Assembly (NCBI RefSeq): GCF_040183065.1
Contig: NW_027185501.1
Location: forward strand, 2,929,501-2,993,500
Origin: Periplaneta americana
Lineage: Eukaryota; Arthropoda; Insecta; Blattodea; Blattidae
Reading direction: 5' to 3'
DNA: 64,000 nucleotides
Both the position numbers and the translations under genes were made by a program. Positions 1 to 10,699 of the stretch are shown here, piece after piece. Numbering within the stretch: the first letter of the stretch is position 1; each line of letters opens with the position of its first letter. The notes under the pieces were generated by a model that was not told the origin of the DNA, searched no databases, and saw nothing but the letters and a program-made list of their open reading frames with translations.

Positions 1-18
1 ACATTTTCGTACTTTAAG

Positions 19-652
19 ATTAATTTTTTGGTCCTACAGAATGTATCTGTTATGGTAACAATTGATATTAGAGGAGAAAAATTCGTTCCAGCGCTGGGGA
101 TTGAACCCGGGTCCTTAGTTTTACGTGCCAAGCGCTCTAACCATTGAGCTACGCAGAAGTTCAATCCACAGCACCGGATTCAATCCCTCTCCTCCAGTGT
201 TTTTCCCTTTGTGGCCTGTTCGACATGTATGTTGACATTTGTATTAAGTCAACTGTCATTATACAAGGAGCGCACTCAACTGAGTGACTTGGTGGCCGGG
301 ATTCCACAGTAATATGCACTGTTGGGCGAAGAATCTACGTAAAGATTAATTTTTCGGTCCTACAGAATGTAGGCCTATCTGTTACGGTAGCAATTGATAT
401 TAGAGGAGAAAAATTCTCTCCAGCGCTGGGCTCGAATCCGGGTCCTTGGTTTTACATACCAAGCGCTGTAACCATTGAGCTATGCCGAAGTTCAATCCAC
501 AGCACCGGACTGAATTCCTCTCCTCCAGTGGTCTTCACTTTGTGCCTGTTCGACATGTATGTTGACATTTATATTAAGTCAACTGTCATTATACAAGGAG
601 CGCACTCAATTGAGTGACTTGGTGGCCGAGATTTCACAGTAATATGCATTGT
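19..652 (-). repeat. Two direct copies of a ~325-bp repeat with a tRNA-like core
   Basis: Two head-to-tail copies begin at 19 and 347 with nearly the same text (attaatttttcggtcctaca). Each holds, on the minus strand, a tRNA-like block with an A-box-like TAGCTCAATGG and a B-box-like GGTTCAATCC or GATTCGAGCC, at roughly 90-165 and 420-495. The anticodon arm keeps a stem in copy 2 (CTTGG/CCAAG), but the loop is nine rather than seven bases, so these are not functional tRNA genes. The second copy carries a short ggccta insertion. Best read as a tRNA-derived SINE or SINE-plus-spacer amplified in tandem. Confidence 0.75.
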
Positions 653-868
653 TGTATAATGACAGTTGACTTAATATAAATGTCAACATACATGTCGAAC
701 TTGGAGTCAGGCCACAAAGGGAAGAATACTGGAGGAGAGGGATTCAATCCGGTGCTGTGGATTGAACTTCGGCGTAGCTCAATGGTTAGAGCGCTTGGTA
801 CATAAACCGGGTTCGATCACCAGCGCTGGAGCGAATTTTTCTCCTCTAATATCAATTGTTACATTTTT
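653..868 (+). repeat. Inverted partial copy of the same tRNA-like repeat
   Basis: This segment is the reverse complement of the middle of the two preceding copies and abuts copy 2 with almost no spacer, making a large palindrome. The tRNA-like block is on the plus strand around 765-835 (GCGTAGCTCAATGGTTAGAG, then GGTTCGATCACC). The copy ends at the same ggagcgaatttttctcctct side as the others. Confidence 0.75.
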
Positions 869-869
869 G

Positions 870-1680
870 TAGTCTTACTAGTGGTTTGTGGTGTATCAGA
901 ATTCTACCCAAATTGTTGGGTCTCGCCTGATATATCAAAGTTACGCCGTTGATTTTCAAGTTCATTGCAAACAGCTGTTTCGTGATCCCATAACTGTCGC
1001 AGTTTTGTTGAAGATTCGGAATGCCTGCTATATTCGCTTTATTGATTTTCAACGTTTGTTTATTAATATTATTTTTTGTAATAAATTATTTATAAACATG
1101 TTTCTTTTCACTTAGTATTTACAGGATTTCAAGTTCTCTGAGTCTACGCTAATTGAAACATAGCCTACTTAATAGATAATGATTTGTTTTGTTACGTATT
1201 ATGTTGAAGGTATGTTTCTGTATTTTTCCATAGATCTTTATACTTGGCCTAACTGTATTTACATCCTCATGCTTTATTACAATATGTCAATAGTTTCCTC
1301 TGTTTATATTTGTATTTTATTTGCATAATTTACACTTTAGCTTGTTTCCTGTAGTTATATTTATTTAAAATTACCGGCTTCCTAGGCATCTGAAATGTTT
1401 ATAGAAAAGCACGACAGATAATCGCACGAGATTAAAACGTACATTATATCCTAGACATTTCACGTCGGAGGTGAAATAACATGAAGCGGCAAAACATTGT
1501 AAATTTACTATCTAGATACATAATCGTTAATTGATTGGAATAGGGTATTGCGAAAGTACGTCATTATTTTATTTATTTTAGGTACAAGTAACATTTCTTT
1601 AAGTATTTATTTATTTATTTTCCCTTGTACCATCAATAAAAAACACGTATGCTTTTAATTTGTTTAAGTTATAAGTTAGG
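870..1680. other. AT-rich stretch with no recognisable gene
   Basis: AT-rich sequence with runs of TTTA. The short open frames show no domain or codon pattern I recognise. Nothing is supported here. Confidence 0.6.
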
Positions 1681-1854
1681 GTTGCCATATTTTGACAAGT
1701 AAAAAAGAGGACACTTTGTCGACACCTACTGCCGAACAGATCGCTATCATATAGAATGCTGATATACTGTATGTATAGTATGTAGACTATTGAAACTGAA
1801 AAATACTGCTAGTAGTAATTTTCTTAGCCTTAAATAACAAAATAATAATACAAA

Positions 1855-2201
1855 GACCACTGTAGGGGTCAGCATGCTGGTCTCTTACGCAGAGGGCCCG
1901 GGTTCGATTCCCGGTCGGGTTGAATTTCCTGGTTGAGGTTTTTCAGGGTTTTTCCTCAACCGTAAGGAAAATGCCAGGAAATTCGGGCCACAACATCCCT
2001 GAAAATCACCGGCCTCATTCATCACCGAAATCATATTCATAACTAATCAGACTTACATATACAGTCGCCATCTAGTTCACAACAATAGAACCAGTCTCAA
2101 CAATAGTACACAGGCCTTCGGATTTCAACCAAAGATTAACTCGCGATATGACCAAAGATGTTAAAGCGAGTAGAAATAACAGCGAGCAACAACAAAAAAA
2201 A
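1855..2201 (+). mobile_element. tRNA-derived SINE with short target duplication
   Basis: The head resembles a tRNA gene, with the B box GGTTCGATTCCCGG near 1911-1924 and A-box-like text before it. A ~280-base unrelated body follows, ending in an A-rich tail (aacaacaaaaaaaaa). The 11-bp sequence aataatacaaa flanks the copy at 1844-1854 and 2202-2212. This repeat is AT-rich, so the duplication is suggestive rather than decisive. Confidence 0.65.
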
Positions 2202-2318
2202 AATAATACAAACAAGTGAATTGGTTACAATTTAATCTTTATAATAGTCAGTCTATTTTTCCAGCAGGCCATCGCGTTGCAACTACTGCGTGGAAAGCGA
2301 AAGTTCCTTCTGCTGCGG

Positions 2319-2576
2319 TTACTGCATCTTCCTATTGCTGCCAGGTTTTACAAAGTAGTCGGTTAATTTTGTAGGAGAACTTTCTCCTCGAAGTGCTCTT
2401 TTGTGTTTTTCGCAATCCAGATGTGCTTGCAAATCAAGTCCTCCTTTATTCGAAACTGACACAAATGCACCGGCTTTACATACCATGCATTCACCCTCGA
2501 AATCATCTCTACCTCTTCGAAAACAAGGATACTTGTTCTGTAACTTGGCAGAAAATTTACACTTTCTTTTTGGCAT
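2319..2576 (-). pseudogene. hAT transposase N-terminal zinc-finger fragment
   Basis: An 85-residue frame begins MPKRKCKFSAKLQNKYPCF. It contains ECMVCKAG and, later, LQAHLDCEKHKRALRGE, a C2-H-H arrangement like the BED-type finger at the N-terminus of many insect hAT transposases. TKLTDYFV after the finger is also typical of such proteins. The catalytic and dimerisation regions are missing. It sits inside the hAT-like element at 1681-3212 and is probably its own gene remnant. Family assignment is by recognition, not alignment. Confidence 0.6.
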
Positions 2577-2752
2577 TTCTTCTCCTACAAACTACAAGCA
2601 TGCACATCACAAGAAAAGACAGTTATAAAAGTCGGCAGGCAGCAAGCAATAGTAACCGGAAGACGATACAGACAAGACGACATATAGCATTGCCACCTGG
2701 TGGCAACAGTTTTAAACACAAGACGCAAGCATCCAAACATTACAAAAATAAA

Positions 2753-2912
2753 GGGAAGAGTTGAGACGGTGTCGGGTAGAGTTCCCGGGTAGCTCAGTTG
2801 GCAGAGCGCTGGTACGTTCAACCCGGGATCGATACCCGGCCCCGGAACAATTTTTTCCTTGACATTATTCAAATCTGCTTTACAGGAAGTCTTACCTGAA
2901 AGATTAGATTTG
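2753..2912 (+). mobile_element. Single SINE copy, founder type of the 285-bp satellites
   Basis: A 160-bp element flanked by a perfect 15-bp target duplication, cattacaaaaataaa, at 2738-2752 and 2913-2927. It starts gggaagagttgagacgg and carries a tRNA-like block (GGTAGCTCAGTTGGCAGAG, then GGGATCGATACCC). It continues past a run of six T and ends at gattagatttg. The same segment, without the duplication and with ~125 bp of spacer, forms the repeat unit of the arrays at 10.7-11.6 kb and 52.8-55.5 kb. This copy therefore fixes the borders of the mobile unit. Confidence 0.85.
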
Positions 2913-3984
2913 CATTACAAAAATAAAACATCGATAATATTGCGGTCAAAGAGTACAGAAAGAGAAGTTCACGAGAGCATTTAAAGAGGGTTGTACTAAA
3001 GCGTTAATTAACTGTAACGGTTAGAAGGTTCCAAGTTACAACTAAGTAACTGTTACAAATATTTAAGACATTTTCCTTCACTAGTAACGTCATATTTTAA
3101 ACTTAACCTAAAAACCCGGACAATTAGCCAAAATCTAAAAACCCGCCCGGACGAAAAATTTAACCCTGAAAGAGGACATGTCCGGGAAAACCCGGACGTA
3201 TGGCAATCCTATATAACTGGCTGTATCCAAGTACGTACGCGGTATTCTGAAACCTAAATAAAATATCATTTCGGATTCCGTAATAAATTACGTACATCAA
3301 TACACTGAATCTTGAGCATATCCACTTAGCCTACTTTTGTTTGAATTAATGTCGAAAATGTACACGTGACAAGGAAACCAAAGCACTAAAACGACAAACG
3401 TCATGCCTTATTTCGCCTCCACTCAGCGTTGCCAAACCTACTCATGCTCCGGCTTGTAACTGAACATTGCTCCGGTTAGGCGCTAGACACAAGTTACTAA
3501 TTGTTCCTACTGATTATTCTTTATACTGTGACACTCCTGCCATCTAGCTAAATATTTATAATGATTAGATGGTACAATAACATATTTTCAAGACATTTTA
3601 GTATTTTCGTAAATCAATTAATATTATTGTATTATAGTGCTTTATTTCTTCTAATCTTTATGCACTTTCTTCTCATCGTGTAATAGTCAATTAAATCCCA
3701 CTCGAATTTTGATGTTCTCTAAATAAATCAAAACCTCTAGTGTGTTGATACTGTTGATAAAACTCAAGTAACAGAAATGCAATACATAACTGTCATAACT
3801 GCATCATAAAAATATGTACGTTATATCAATTTCTTCAGAAAACTTAAAAATACGTTTTAAATATAACATATTAAAATTACAACATTTCAATTTCCTACAT
3901 TTAAAATCAGGTCGAAAGTTCTCAAACCAAGTACGTACTATCAATTTTCTTATCTACAGCATCTACTAGCTTCTACTCACTGAC

Positions 3985-4404
3985 ACTATAGTCGCGACGC
4001 TGTTATTTCCGGCGTCACTCCTCCTCCTTGCTTACGTCTTAGGAAGTGAAGGCTCTATAAAGTCTAGGTAGGTAGTATCGTTCGCCATTTTTGTTCTTTC
4101 GTTCCCGAGCTACCATACGAGGAATCTATTTGCCACACCGTTAAACATTATCATGTCGTAGCTCCTATGATAATAAATCAAACGCACTGTAATTCAGCAA
4201 ATTATTGAGCGGCAAATAACGTCTCCGTGTGCTTTCTGCGAACGCCAACGAAAGAGCCAAAATGGCGGGCGATTATATTAAGTATTTATCGAGCCTTAAC
4301 AACTGAATAACGTCTTCATAAGCGAATCACAAGATGCACACGTTCAAATGTAGCCGACCTGCAACGCGATTGGCTGCCGGAAATTAGAGCGACGGGACTA
4401 TAGT
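3985..4404. mobile_element. MITE-like element with ~28-bp inverted ends
   Basis: The left end ACTATAGTCGCGACGCT...ATTTCCGG is mirrored at the right end, where the reverse complement reads ACTATAGTCCCGTCGCT...ATTTCCGG. The 420-bp interior is GC-richer than its surroundings and has no coding potential. I could not settle a target duplication, so the superfamily is unknown. Confidence 0.55.
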
Positions 4405-5014
4405 TCCATTTTTTCATTCTCTATGGAATTCGCTTTCATCGCTCATTGCGTAACAATACCGTCTTCAACAATGCAAATGACATATTGGACCGCCATTATG
4501 ATATTTGTTTTCAATTAAAGCAAGCAAAGATAGAGCTTTATGAAGAGTACGTGTATTGAGGAGCTCGGTTCGATTCCCATGGGACAACCACTGAGGTAAG
4601 CTTTCTAAGTTTATTACGATTCCAGCTTGAAAACTGCAACAATAAGTGGGGAGTAAAAACATTTATGTTTCGTAGCGCCAATAGCGATTCTAGAAATAAA
4701 TGTGTGTATTGGGGGCTGATAATTAAGCCTCGACTGGACAGGTACATTTAAAAACACTACCGAACGAGTGACGCAATTTAAAAGTTACTAAGGACAATGA
4801 GGTTTTATGGTTATAATACATTACATTGTTTTAAGACCATCCTTCCGTATCATTAAATCCAAACAAAATAAATCGTATAATACAGCGCTTCTGAAAGTGT
4901 GGAATTCTGTGAATCGTAAATTGTATTTACATTTGAAGAATAAATACCGTACTAGTCACCGTACCCCCTTATCTCCTGGCCCAGTTATTATAGCGATGTG
5001 CCGAACTACATAAT
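4405..5014. other. Unassigned AT-rich spacer
   Basis: No gene recognised. A lone B-box-like GGTTCGATTCCCATGGG at about 4567-4583 may be a SINE scrap, but no A box or body accompanies it. Confidence 0.45.
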
Positions 5015-6240
5015 ATATGTTGTTGTTGTTTTCTAATGCCAGGCGTTTGACAATAAAGTCATTTGACCTCTTACACTCCAATATTTTTCAAAGATATTAT
5101 CATGACCAGCCACTGACGCACAGATTTTGAGGTGTTCCGAATCCGTTTCTTGGTTTGAGTTGCACAATGGACAGTTAGGACACTGATATATTCCAATTCT
5201 ATGCAGGTGTTTGGCCAAACAATCATGGCCTGTTGCCAATCTAAATGCAGCTACAGACGATTTTCGTGGTAAATCGGGAATTAACTGTGGATTTTGATGC
5301 AGAGAGTTCCATTTTTTCCCTTGGGATTGAGTTATCAATTTTGTTTGTTGAAGTCTAAGTATGTAGATTTAATAAATCTCTTCACAGAGTAACACGTAGA
5401 TTTAGTAACAGGTCTGTAAGTAGCAGTGCTGCCCTTCTTTGCTAAAGTATCCGCATTCTCGTTTCCCAAAATTCCACAATGGGATGGGTTCCATTGGAAT
5501 ACAATTCTTTTATTGAGTGATATTAATTGAGAGAGCATTTTAGTTATTTCTGCTGTTTGAGATGAAGGTGTGTGTTTAGAGGCGATTGATAGAATAGCTG
5601 CTTTGGAGTCTGACAATAAACTGCATTTTTAAATTTATTGATGTGGCATAGAAGATTCCTGAGACTTTCACTTATTGCAATGATTTCTCCATCAAAACTT
5701 GTTGTTCCATATCCAAGAGATCTATAAAGTGAGAAGAGACAGCACGTAACACCTGCACTGGCACCTTGTTCTCTGGAGATCAAGGATCCGTCAGTGTATA
5801 AATGAAGCCAGTTTTGTGGAGAGTACCTAATATTAATTGTCTCTAAAGACAATTGTTTTAGTATTTCAGTGTTTACTTCTGATTTTAGTATTTCTTCTGT
5901 TAAATTTAGATTATATTCTATATTTAATAGAGTTAAAGGGTTTGGTTTAATTTGTAGGTTTTCTTTCAAATTCGGGATATTGATTTTCTGTTTTAATTCT
6001 TGAACAATGGATATGAAACTTTTTTGAGTTAACATGGAGCAACCATTTGAAATACATTAATGAAAAAGCTCGTAAAAGATTCTCCCTTCTAAAAAGACTA
6101 GCAGGAAAGAAATGGGGATGCTCTAGGAAGACTTTGAACACTACATACAAAATGTTTATACAGCCAGTGCTGACATACTGCGGAGAAATTTTAATTACTT
6201 CACCTTTCATAAACAACATAGAATATGTCCAAAACCAAGA
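5015..6240 (-). mobile_element. RNase H-bearing LINE, 5'-truncated with inverted 5' part
   Basis: The 3' end is on the minus strand and finishes GGCATTAGAAAACAACAACAAC at about 5015-5040, the same end as the copy at 52139-52628. Going 5', the minus strand encodes a zinc-knuckle-like tail and an RNase H domain up to about 6035. Directly beyond it, the plus strand (6030-6240) encodes the region that normally lies upstream of RNase H, the end of the reverse transcriptase. This head-to-head arrangement is what twin priming during LINE insertion produces. No target duplication was found. Confidence 0.75.
5033..6035 (-). pseudogene. LINE RNase H domain and C-terminal tail
   Basis: RNase H-like motifs appear in order: LYTDGSL (first D), FDGEIIAIS (E), MSDSKAAI (D) and NADTLAKKG (last D), then WNPSHCGILGNENAD. 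The tail has CPNCPLCNS plus a later H and C, a common C-terminal knuckle in insect LINEs. It is broken by a frame change near 5616 and another near 5338. At the second site the copy at 52.3 kb has one extra T (aaaatttgatagc) and reads through. Both copies are dead, but together they show the family protein. Clade is uncertain (I, R1 or Jockey-like groups carry RNase H). Confidence 0.75.
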
Positions 6241-6295
6241 AGAGAGAGAATTTTTCTCGGCTCCACTGATCCTTCATCCTGGCCTAGTTGCCTGA
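6030..6295 (+). pseudogene. Inverted fragment of LINE reverse transcriptase C-terminal part
   Basis: The frame reads KYINEKARKRFSLLKRLAGK, then TYKMFIQPVLTYCGEI and YVQNQEE. This matches the stretch after the reverse transcriptase active site in many insect LINEs. It should precede the RNase H domain on the same strand but lies inverted against it. Its original 5' side faces the RNase H fragment, as expected for a twin-primed 5' inversion. About 40-60 residues between the two parts seem lost. Confidence 0.65.
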
Positions 6296-6299
6296 TAAG

Positions 6300-6928
6300 T
6301 GGTGCCTTGTTGGTGTCAATAAAAACATGAAACATCACCAATAATAACTACTATAATACAATTGTAATATTACAAAATAAATATAAATAATTATTATATT
6401 TTATTATTCTTAATATCATTAATACTCTTAAAATCTAACAAGAAATGTAATATTACTTTCATATCTGGATTCTCTGCGTACTTATCCATGAAAACAAATT
6501 ACCGAAATAGACTAAATGCAGAAGCAGAAATGGGCCTACTGCTTTCCATCCTAAAACCAAATAATTATACAAAACATTTGTAACCTTTAAAAAGGAACAT
6601 ATTTATCCCACCCTCCAGAAGAATCAAGTACTAGATTTTATATAATTACGTGTGCCATAAATTGAAATAATATAATTGATAATTTTAATGTAAATTTAGG
6701 GACTAAAATTACTAAATGCTATTAAAATATATTAACATTTGCATCGCAAGAATTATTACATATTTTTTTATTCTTTTGAAGATATTATAGAAGTTCATAG
6801 TAGGTCCATTGGTTACAGCGAATGTGCACTTTACACTAACTTAAATTGAAAATGCAAGTTTCTGACAATGTAGTATGTGTATTATTAACATAGTTTCAAT
6901 TCTACAGTACACCCACTTCAATAAGTAT

Positions 6929-6929
<1 letters not shown>
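6300..6929. other. AT-rich spacer
   Basis: Very AT-rich, no supported gene, many short A/T runs. Confidence 0.5.

Positions 6930-6991
<62 letters not shown>
6930..6991. repeat. (TAA)n microsatellite
   Basis: About twenty uninterrupted taa units, followed by a short aaaat run. Confidence 0.95.
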
Positions 6992-6995
<4 letters not shown>

Positions 6996-7485
6996 TAAAA
7001 ATGGACTACAAGAATTACAAATTTGTACAATATGTTAAAAGTGATTCACAGTGGAAAAATGTTTCAGAAACACTGGCATAATGTATTACAATAATATTAT
7101 GTTTACAGTTATTATTACATTTATTTTAAATTCAAGAAACTGTTACGAACATCTTCATCTATCTCTAATTTAACAGAAATAATTATACGAATGAACAACT
7201 GTTTCGAAATGTTTGTGATTTTTCATCCACGTTAAGAACTCACAATATCAGAGGTCTTACAGCGTTCCCGGACGTATTTCCGAATCCTGTTTTCCGAACG
7301 GTGTTATTTCCGAAATCAGATTATTCGGAATGGTCTTTATTCCGAATGCGTTGTTTCCGATATAGCAGTTTTTCCGAAAACAAATACGTATTATTCACCA
7401 TTCCGAAAACAAAGATTTCGAAGGACTTATTTTTTCCGAAATTGTTATAATAATACATTTTATTATACATATTCTAATAAGTAAT

Positions 7486-7910
7486 TTACAGATTAAACTG
7501 AGCTCGCAGATATTCCAAGAGGCGACTTTCTTCCTTGTAAGTGGGATATTGTAGAACAGCCGTGGCGAAAATGTGACTCACGAGCACATTGTGGCTCGCA
7601 ATGATAGCCGTGCATTCCTCTTGTTTTCTACCTCCCACAACCCCCACCCTCTCTCTCACTGGAGTCAAACTCTGTTCCATTTGTATTTGTCTCTGTACTG
7701 CGAGTGGCGTATCGTCGCAAGTCTCTCTCGAATACATGTACAGGCCTACATCTACAAAAACGAAATTCTCAAGTAGGATGGGAGGACGCATTTTTTTGCT
7801 GCCAATATGATGAGAATATTAAATGTATGATTTGTTCACAAGTATTACAAGGAAAACGGTTGTATAACATAAAACTACATGTTACTGATGAAACATTAAA
7901 AGGTTAAGTG

Positions 7911-7996
<86 letters not shown>

Positions 7997-9240
7997 TTTT
8001 TTGTACGTCGATCCTTTTTCAGCAGATGTACGAATAATGCGGTTAGATCTTCAATTTAAACTCACAGATTTACAATGTGATGTTAAATGAAAGCTAGATG
8101 TAAGGACTTGACAAATGTTGAACTTTTCAAATCTTTGCCAAAAAATAAATATCCGAATCTTCGTTCTTTCGCTTTCTCTTTTGAAGCCATGTTCGCTATA
8201 ACTTACGTTTGTGACACATTATTTTCAACAATGAAAATAGTAAAAACCAAATTAAGATCATGACTGACAGAAAAATACCTTCGTGATCAACTACGACTGG
8301 CAGTAAGTGACATCATTCCTGATTTTGAAACTCTGTCGCAGAGACATTCTGAAGACAGTTAATTTTAGGTTGTGATAATGTGTCCTATGTTTCATTCTTC
8401 ATTTCTTTCTTCGTTACACGTACTAAACATTAGTTTGTAGCCTTGTACTGTATAAAATTGTATTTAAGTGCTTGAAGTAAGGAAAATGGAAATCCGTTAA
8501 TAAGTCAGACAGTTGCTTCATTTCCTCTTCGTGTGTTCGCCTCCCTCCATAGCAACTATGCACGTTGCAGGTTACACAGTGGCTCGGCGCACGATGACAT
8601 TTTCGCCACGGCTGTTGTAGAACGACGTTCCGAATGGATTTATGTAGGCGAAGCCACTTCTTCTTCGGTTGTGTCCGCACAGTCCGCCCCATTTGGAACT
8701 CATTAACCATGTCTCCTTGCTCCTTCTGCAGTTCTTGTATGGTGTATTAGAAAGTCTGGTGTTCTTTTCCAACAACCACTTGGAATCGGTTATGGAAGCC
8801 CTAACAAAAGTTGTTGGTTCGATGTTGGTTATGTATTGTGGCATTGTGCTGGTGCCACAATAATTGTATGGGGTAGAGTGGGGGAACTGCACGCCTTCTA
8901 CCTTGCGTCCTTCTGCCGGAAACGTAATTTACATCAAAGTAATCCACTACTGGCATCATTATGTCGGACACGTCATCCCGAAATTCCCTGAAGCACTGAG
9001 CAACATCTTGTGGGGGCATAAAGATAGTGCCAGCAGCATGTGTGTCTCTATTTTCACTTGGCGGCCATTACCATTGTTGTAGGCCCTTTGGAGCCCATCT
9101 GCCTGTACTCGACGATAGACCGACTGTCCCAAGTGAAAGAAACACGTGGGTATCGGGAAGAACAGTTGTTACACTATTTATGATGGCTTGTTCAAAGTCG
9201 GTCACTACACGGTTTGATAGTGTTACTGGACTGTGAGATT
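7486..9240 (-). pseudogene. MULE transposase, C-terminal half, split by a hAT
   Basis: Read from 9240 downward: VVTDFEQAIINSV carries the second catalytic aspartate of MULE transposases. MPPQDVAQCFREFRDDV and VDYFDVNYVSGRR follow, then HNRFQVVVGKEHQT and VNEFQMGRTVRTQPKKKW. The frame is interrupted exactly at 8615 by the hAT at 7557-8614 and resumes at about 7548 with YKEESRLLEYLRAQFNL and a stop. Several frame changes and stops occur around 8890-9100, so the gene is dead. The order and content match the FLYWCH/MULE proteins repeated in arthropod genomes. Confidence 0.75.
7557..8614 (+). mobile_element. Internally deleted hAT (GTF2IRD2-like transposase remnant)
   Basis: Inverted ends CAGCCGTGGCGAAAATGT (7557) and ACATTTTCGCCACGGCTG (to 8614). 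Perfect 8-bp duplication ttgtagaa at 7549-7556 and 8615-8622. Inside, plus-strand pieces read YDENIKCMICSQVLQGKRLY (a BED-like finger) at about 7808-7870 and, after a (TTA)n run at 7911-7996, PFSADVRIMRLDLQFKLTDL and SMFA-type text of the C-terminal dimerisation region, ending at about 8350. The catalytic middle is deleted. It interrupts the MULE transposase frame. A related copy lies inverted at 32.96-33.55 kb. Confidence 0.85.
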
Positions 9241-9244
9241 GTTT

Positions 9245-10690
9245 CAAGGCCCTTGTATACTGCCTCTCTTCCTTGCTAAAGTGACTTTATGAATACAGTG
9301 TGGCCATTGAACGTATCATTTCTGATTGGATGTTGCGGTCACGTGGTGCAATGCCGCCATTAAGATTCCAAACAAATACAATCCGTGTTACTGGTCTTCA
9401 GAACATGGAAAAATAAAGGATTATATCCGATTATCAGCTCATTTTATGGATATACGTTCAAGATAAGAAAATTAAATTCGTTTAACAAATATAGATATAA
9501 GTATTCTTACCGTATTCCACGTAATATTTATGCTATAGTGCAAAAGATGAAAACATACATCAGTTGATGACATGATATCTTTTGATTTTGTTATTTCATT
9601 TAAATAATTAAATATTTTGGCAGTCGTCCTGATAAAGTCAGAAATTATATTAGGCTGACATATAGGCTACTCTATTATAACAGTGTTTATTTCCATTTTC
9701 AATCATATTTAAGAAGTTATGAAACAGAAGATCTTAAAAGAAATCTAGGTTAGGCTTACTATTCAGTACATTTAAGCTTTATTAACTACATAAGACATTT
9801 TTAAAAGTTTTAAGCATAACAAACTTTATACATTTACAATGAAAACTCTTTATTGCTATTAAATTACAAGCACATGTCACAATTTAATCTGTATAAATAT
9901 TTACCGGTATTTAAAATGTTCTTCAGTAAAGCACAGTAGGCAAACAATATTTAACTATGCAAATAGTATTTTAGCTTAGGCTATATTTGAATGTATTTTC
10001 TGTCTGTTGTGGAACCACGGTATTCTACACTTGCTCCAAAATTTGTATAAAAATATATTGATTATTTCACATGCGGTTTTTTATTACAGATATTATGGTT
10101 GGATGTGCGCCTATGAATGCATAAATCGACTCGAGAAGGGCTTTGTAATGACAAAGTTCACTAAGAATCCTGGATATAGGAAGGCCTGGACTTTTAAAGC
10201 CAGACGTGAGAAAACGATTCCTACAGAGAGCTCTGTCCTTTGTGAGGTAGCTACATTTTGAAGAATCTATGCGGGGAAAATCCGAGAGGATGGAGGATAT
10301 TGACATCACATTCCACACAAGATTGAAAAATGTCTTTAGTTGTGCCGGTAGTGAGATAAAAACAAGTTACTGCTAATGTGTTTCCAGTTTAAGACTAATA
10401 TGTGCTTCAGAGAGAATTGCTTGTTTTTCTTAATAATTTAAGTCAAATTTTTCTGTAAATCAGAGCATACTTCTAGTAAATATCGAGCTATTGTGAAATA
10501 TCACTTGAAAACATTTTTTCTACTTGAAGTTCAGAATGTTAAAGCAACTCATATTCCCCTCGTCATAATATAAGACAACAAATTGTCCCTAGGTTTTCAG
10601 TTTTTAGGCTTAAAATAGCTGGTATGTGTAGGCCTAAGCTGAAAAGAGAGAGTAAGTTGTTGCTATGCACAGCATTTGCAATATTATTAT
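9245..10690. other. MULE interior without recognisable gene
   Basis: AT-rich, with no further transposase segment identified. It may be a decayed intron or a diverged guest. The open frame at 10007-10261 resembles nothing I know. Confidence 0.45.
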
Positions 10691-10699
10691 TCAATTCCT

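Larger units (their letters stand above)
1681..3212 (-). mobile_element. Decayed hAT-like element (GGGTTGCCATA ends) hosting two SINEs
   Basis: The left end reads TAGGGTTGCCATA followed by AAAAAGAGGACA. The right end is its inverted counterpart: TGTCC..., TATGGCAATCCTA. The flanks ttataagt and tataactg do not give a clean 8-bp duplication. Inside, a minus-strand reading frame (2319-2576) looks like the N-terminal zinc finger of a hAT transposase, which fits this class. The rest of the transposase is absent, so this is an internally deleted remnant. SINEs at 1855-2201 and 2753-2912 were inserted later. Confidence 0.6.

Noticed and set aside
7908-8090. 60-residue frame of mostly leucine
   Set aside because: It is the translation of the (TTA)n microsatellite inside the hAT at 7557-8614.
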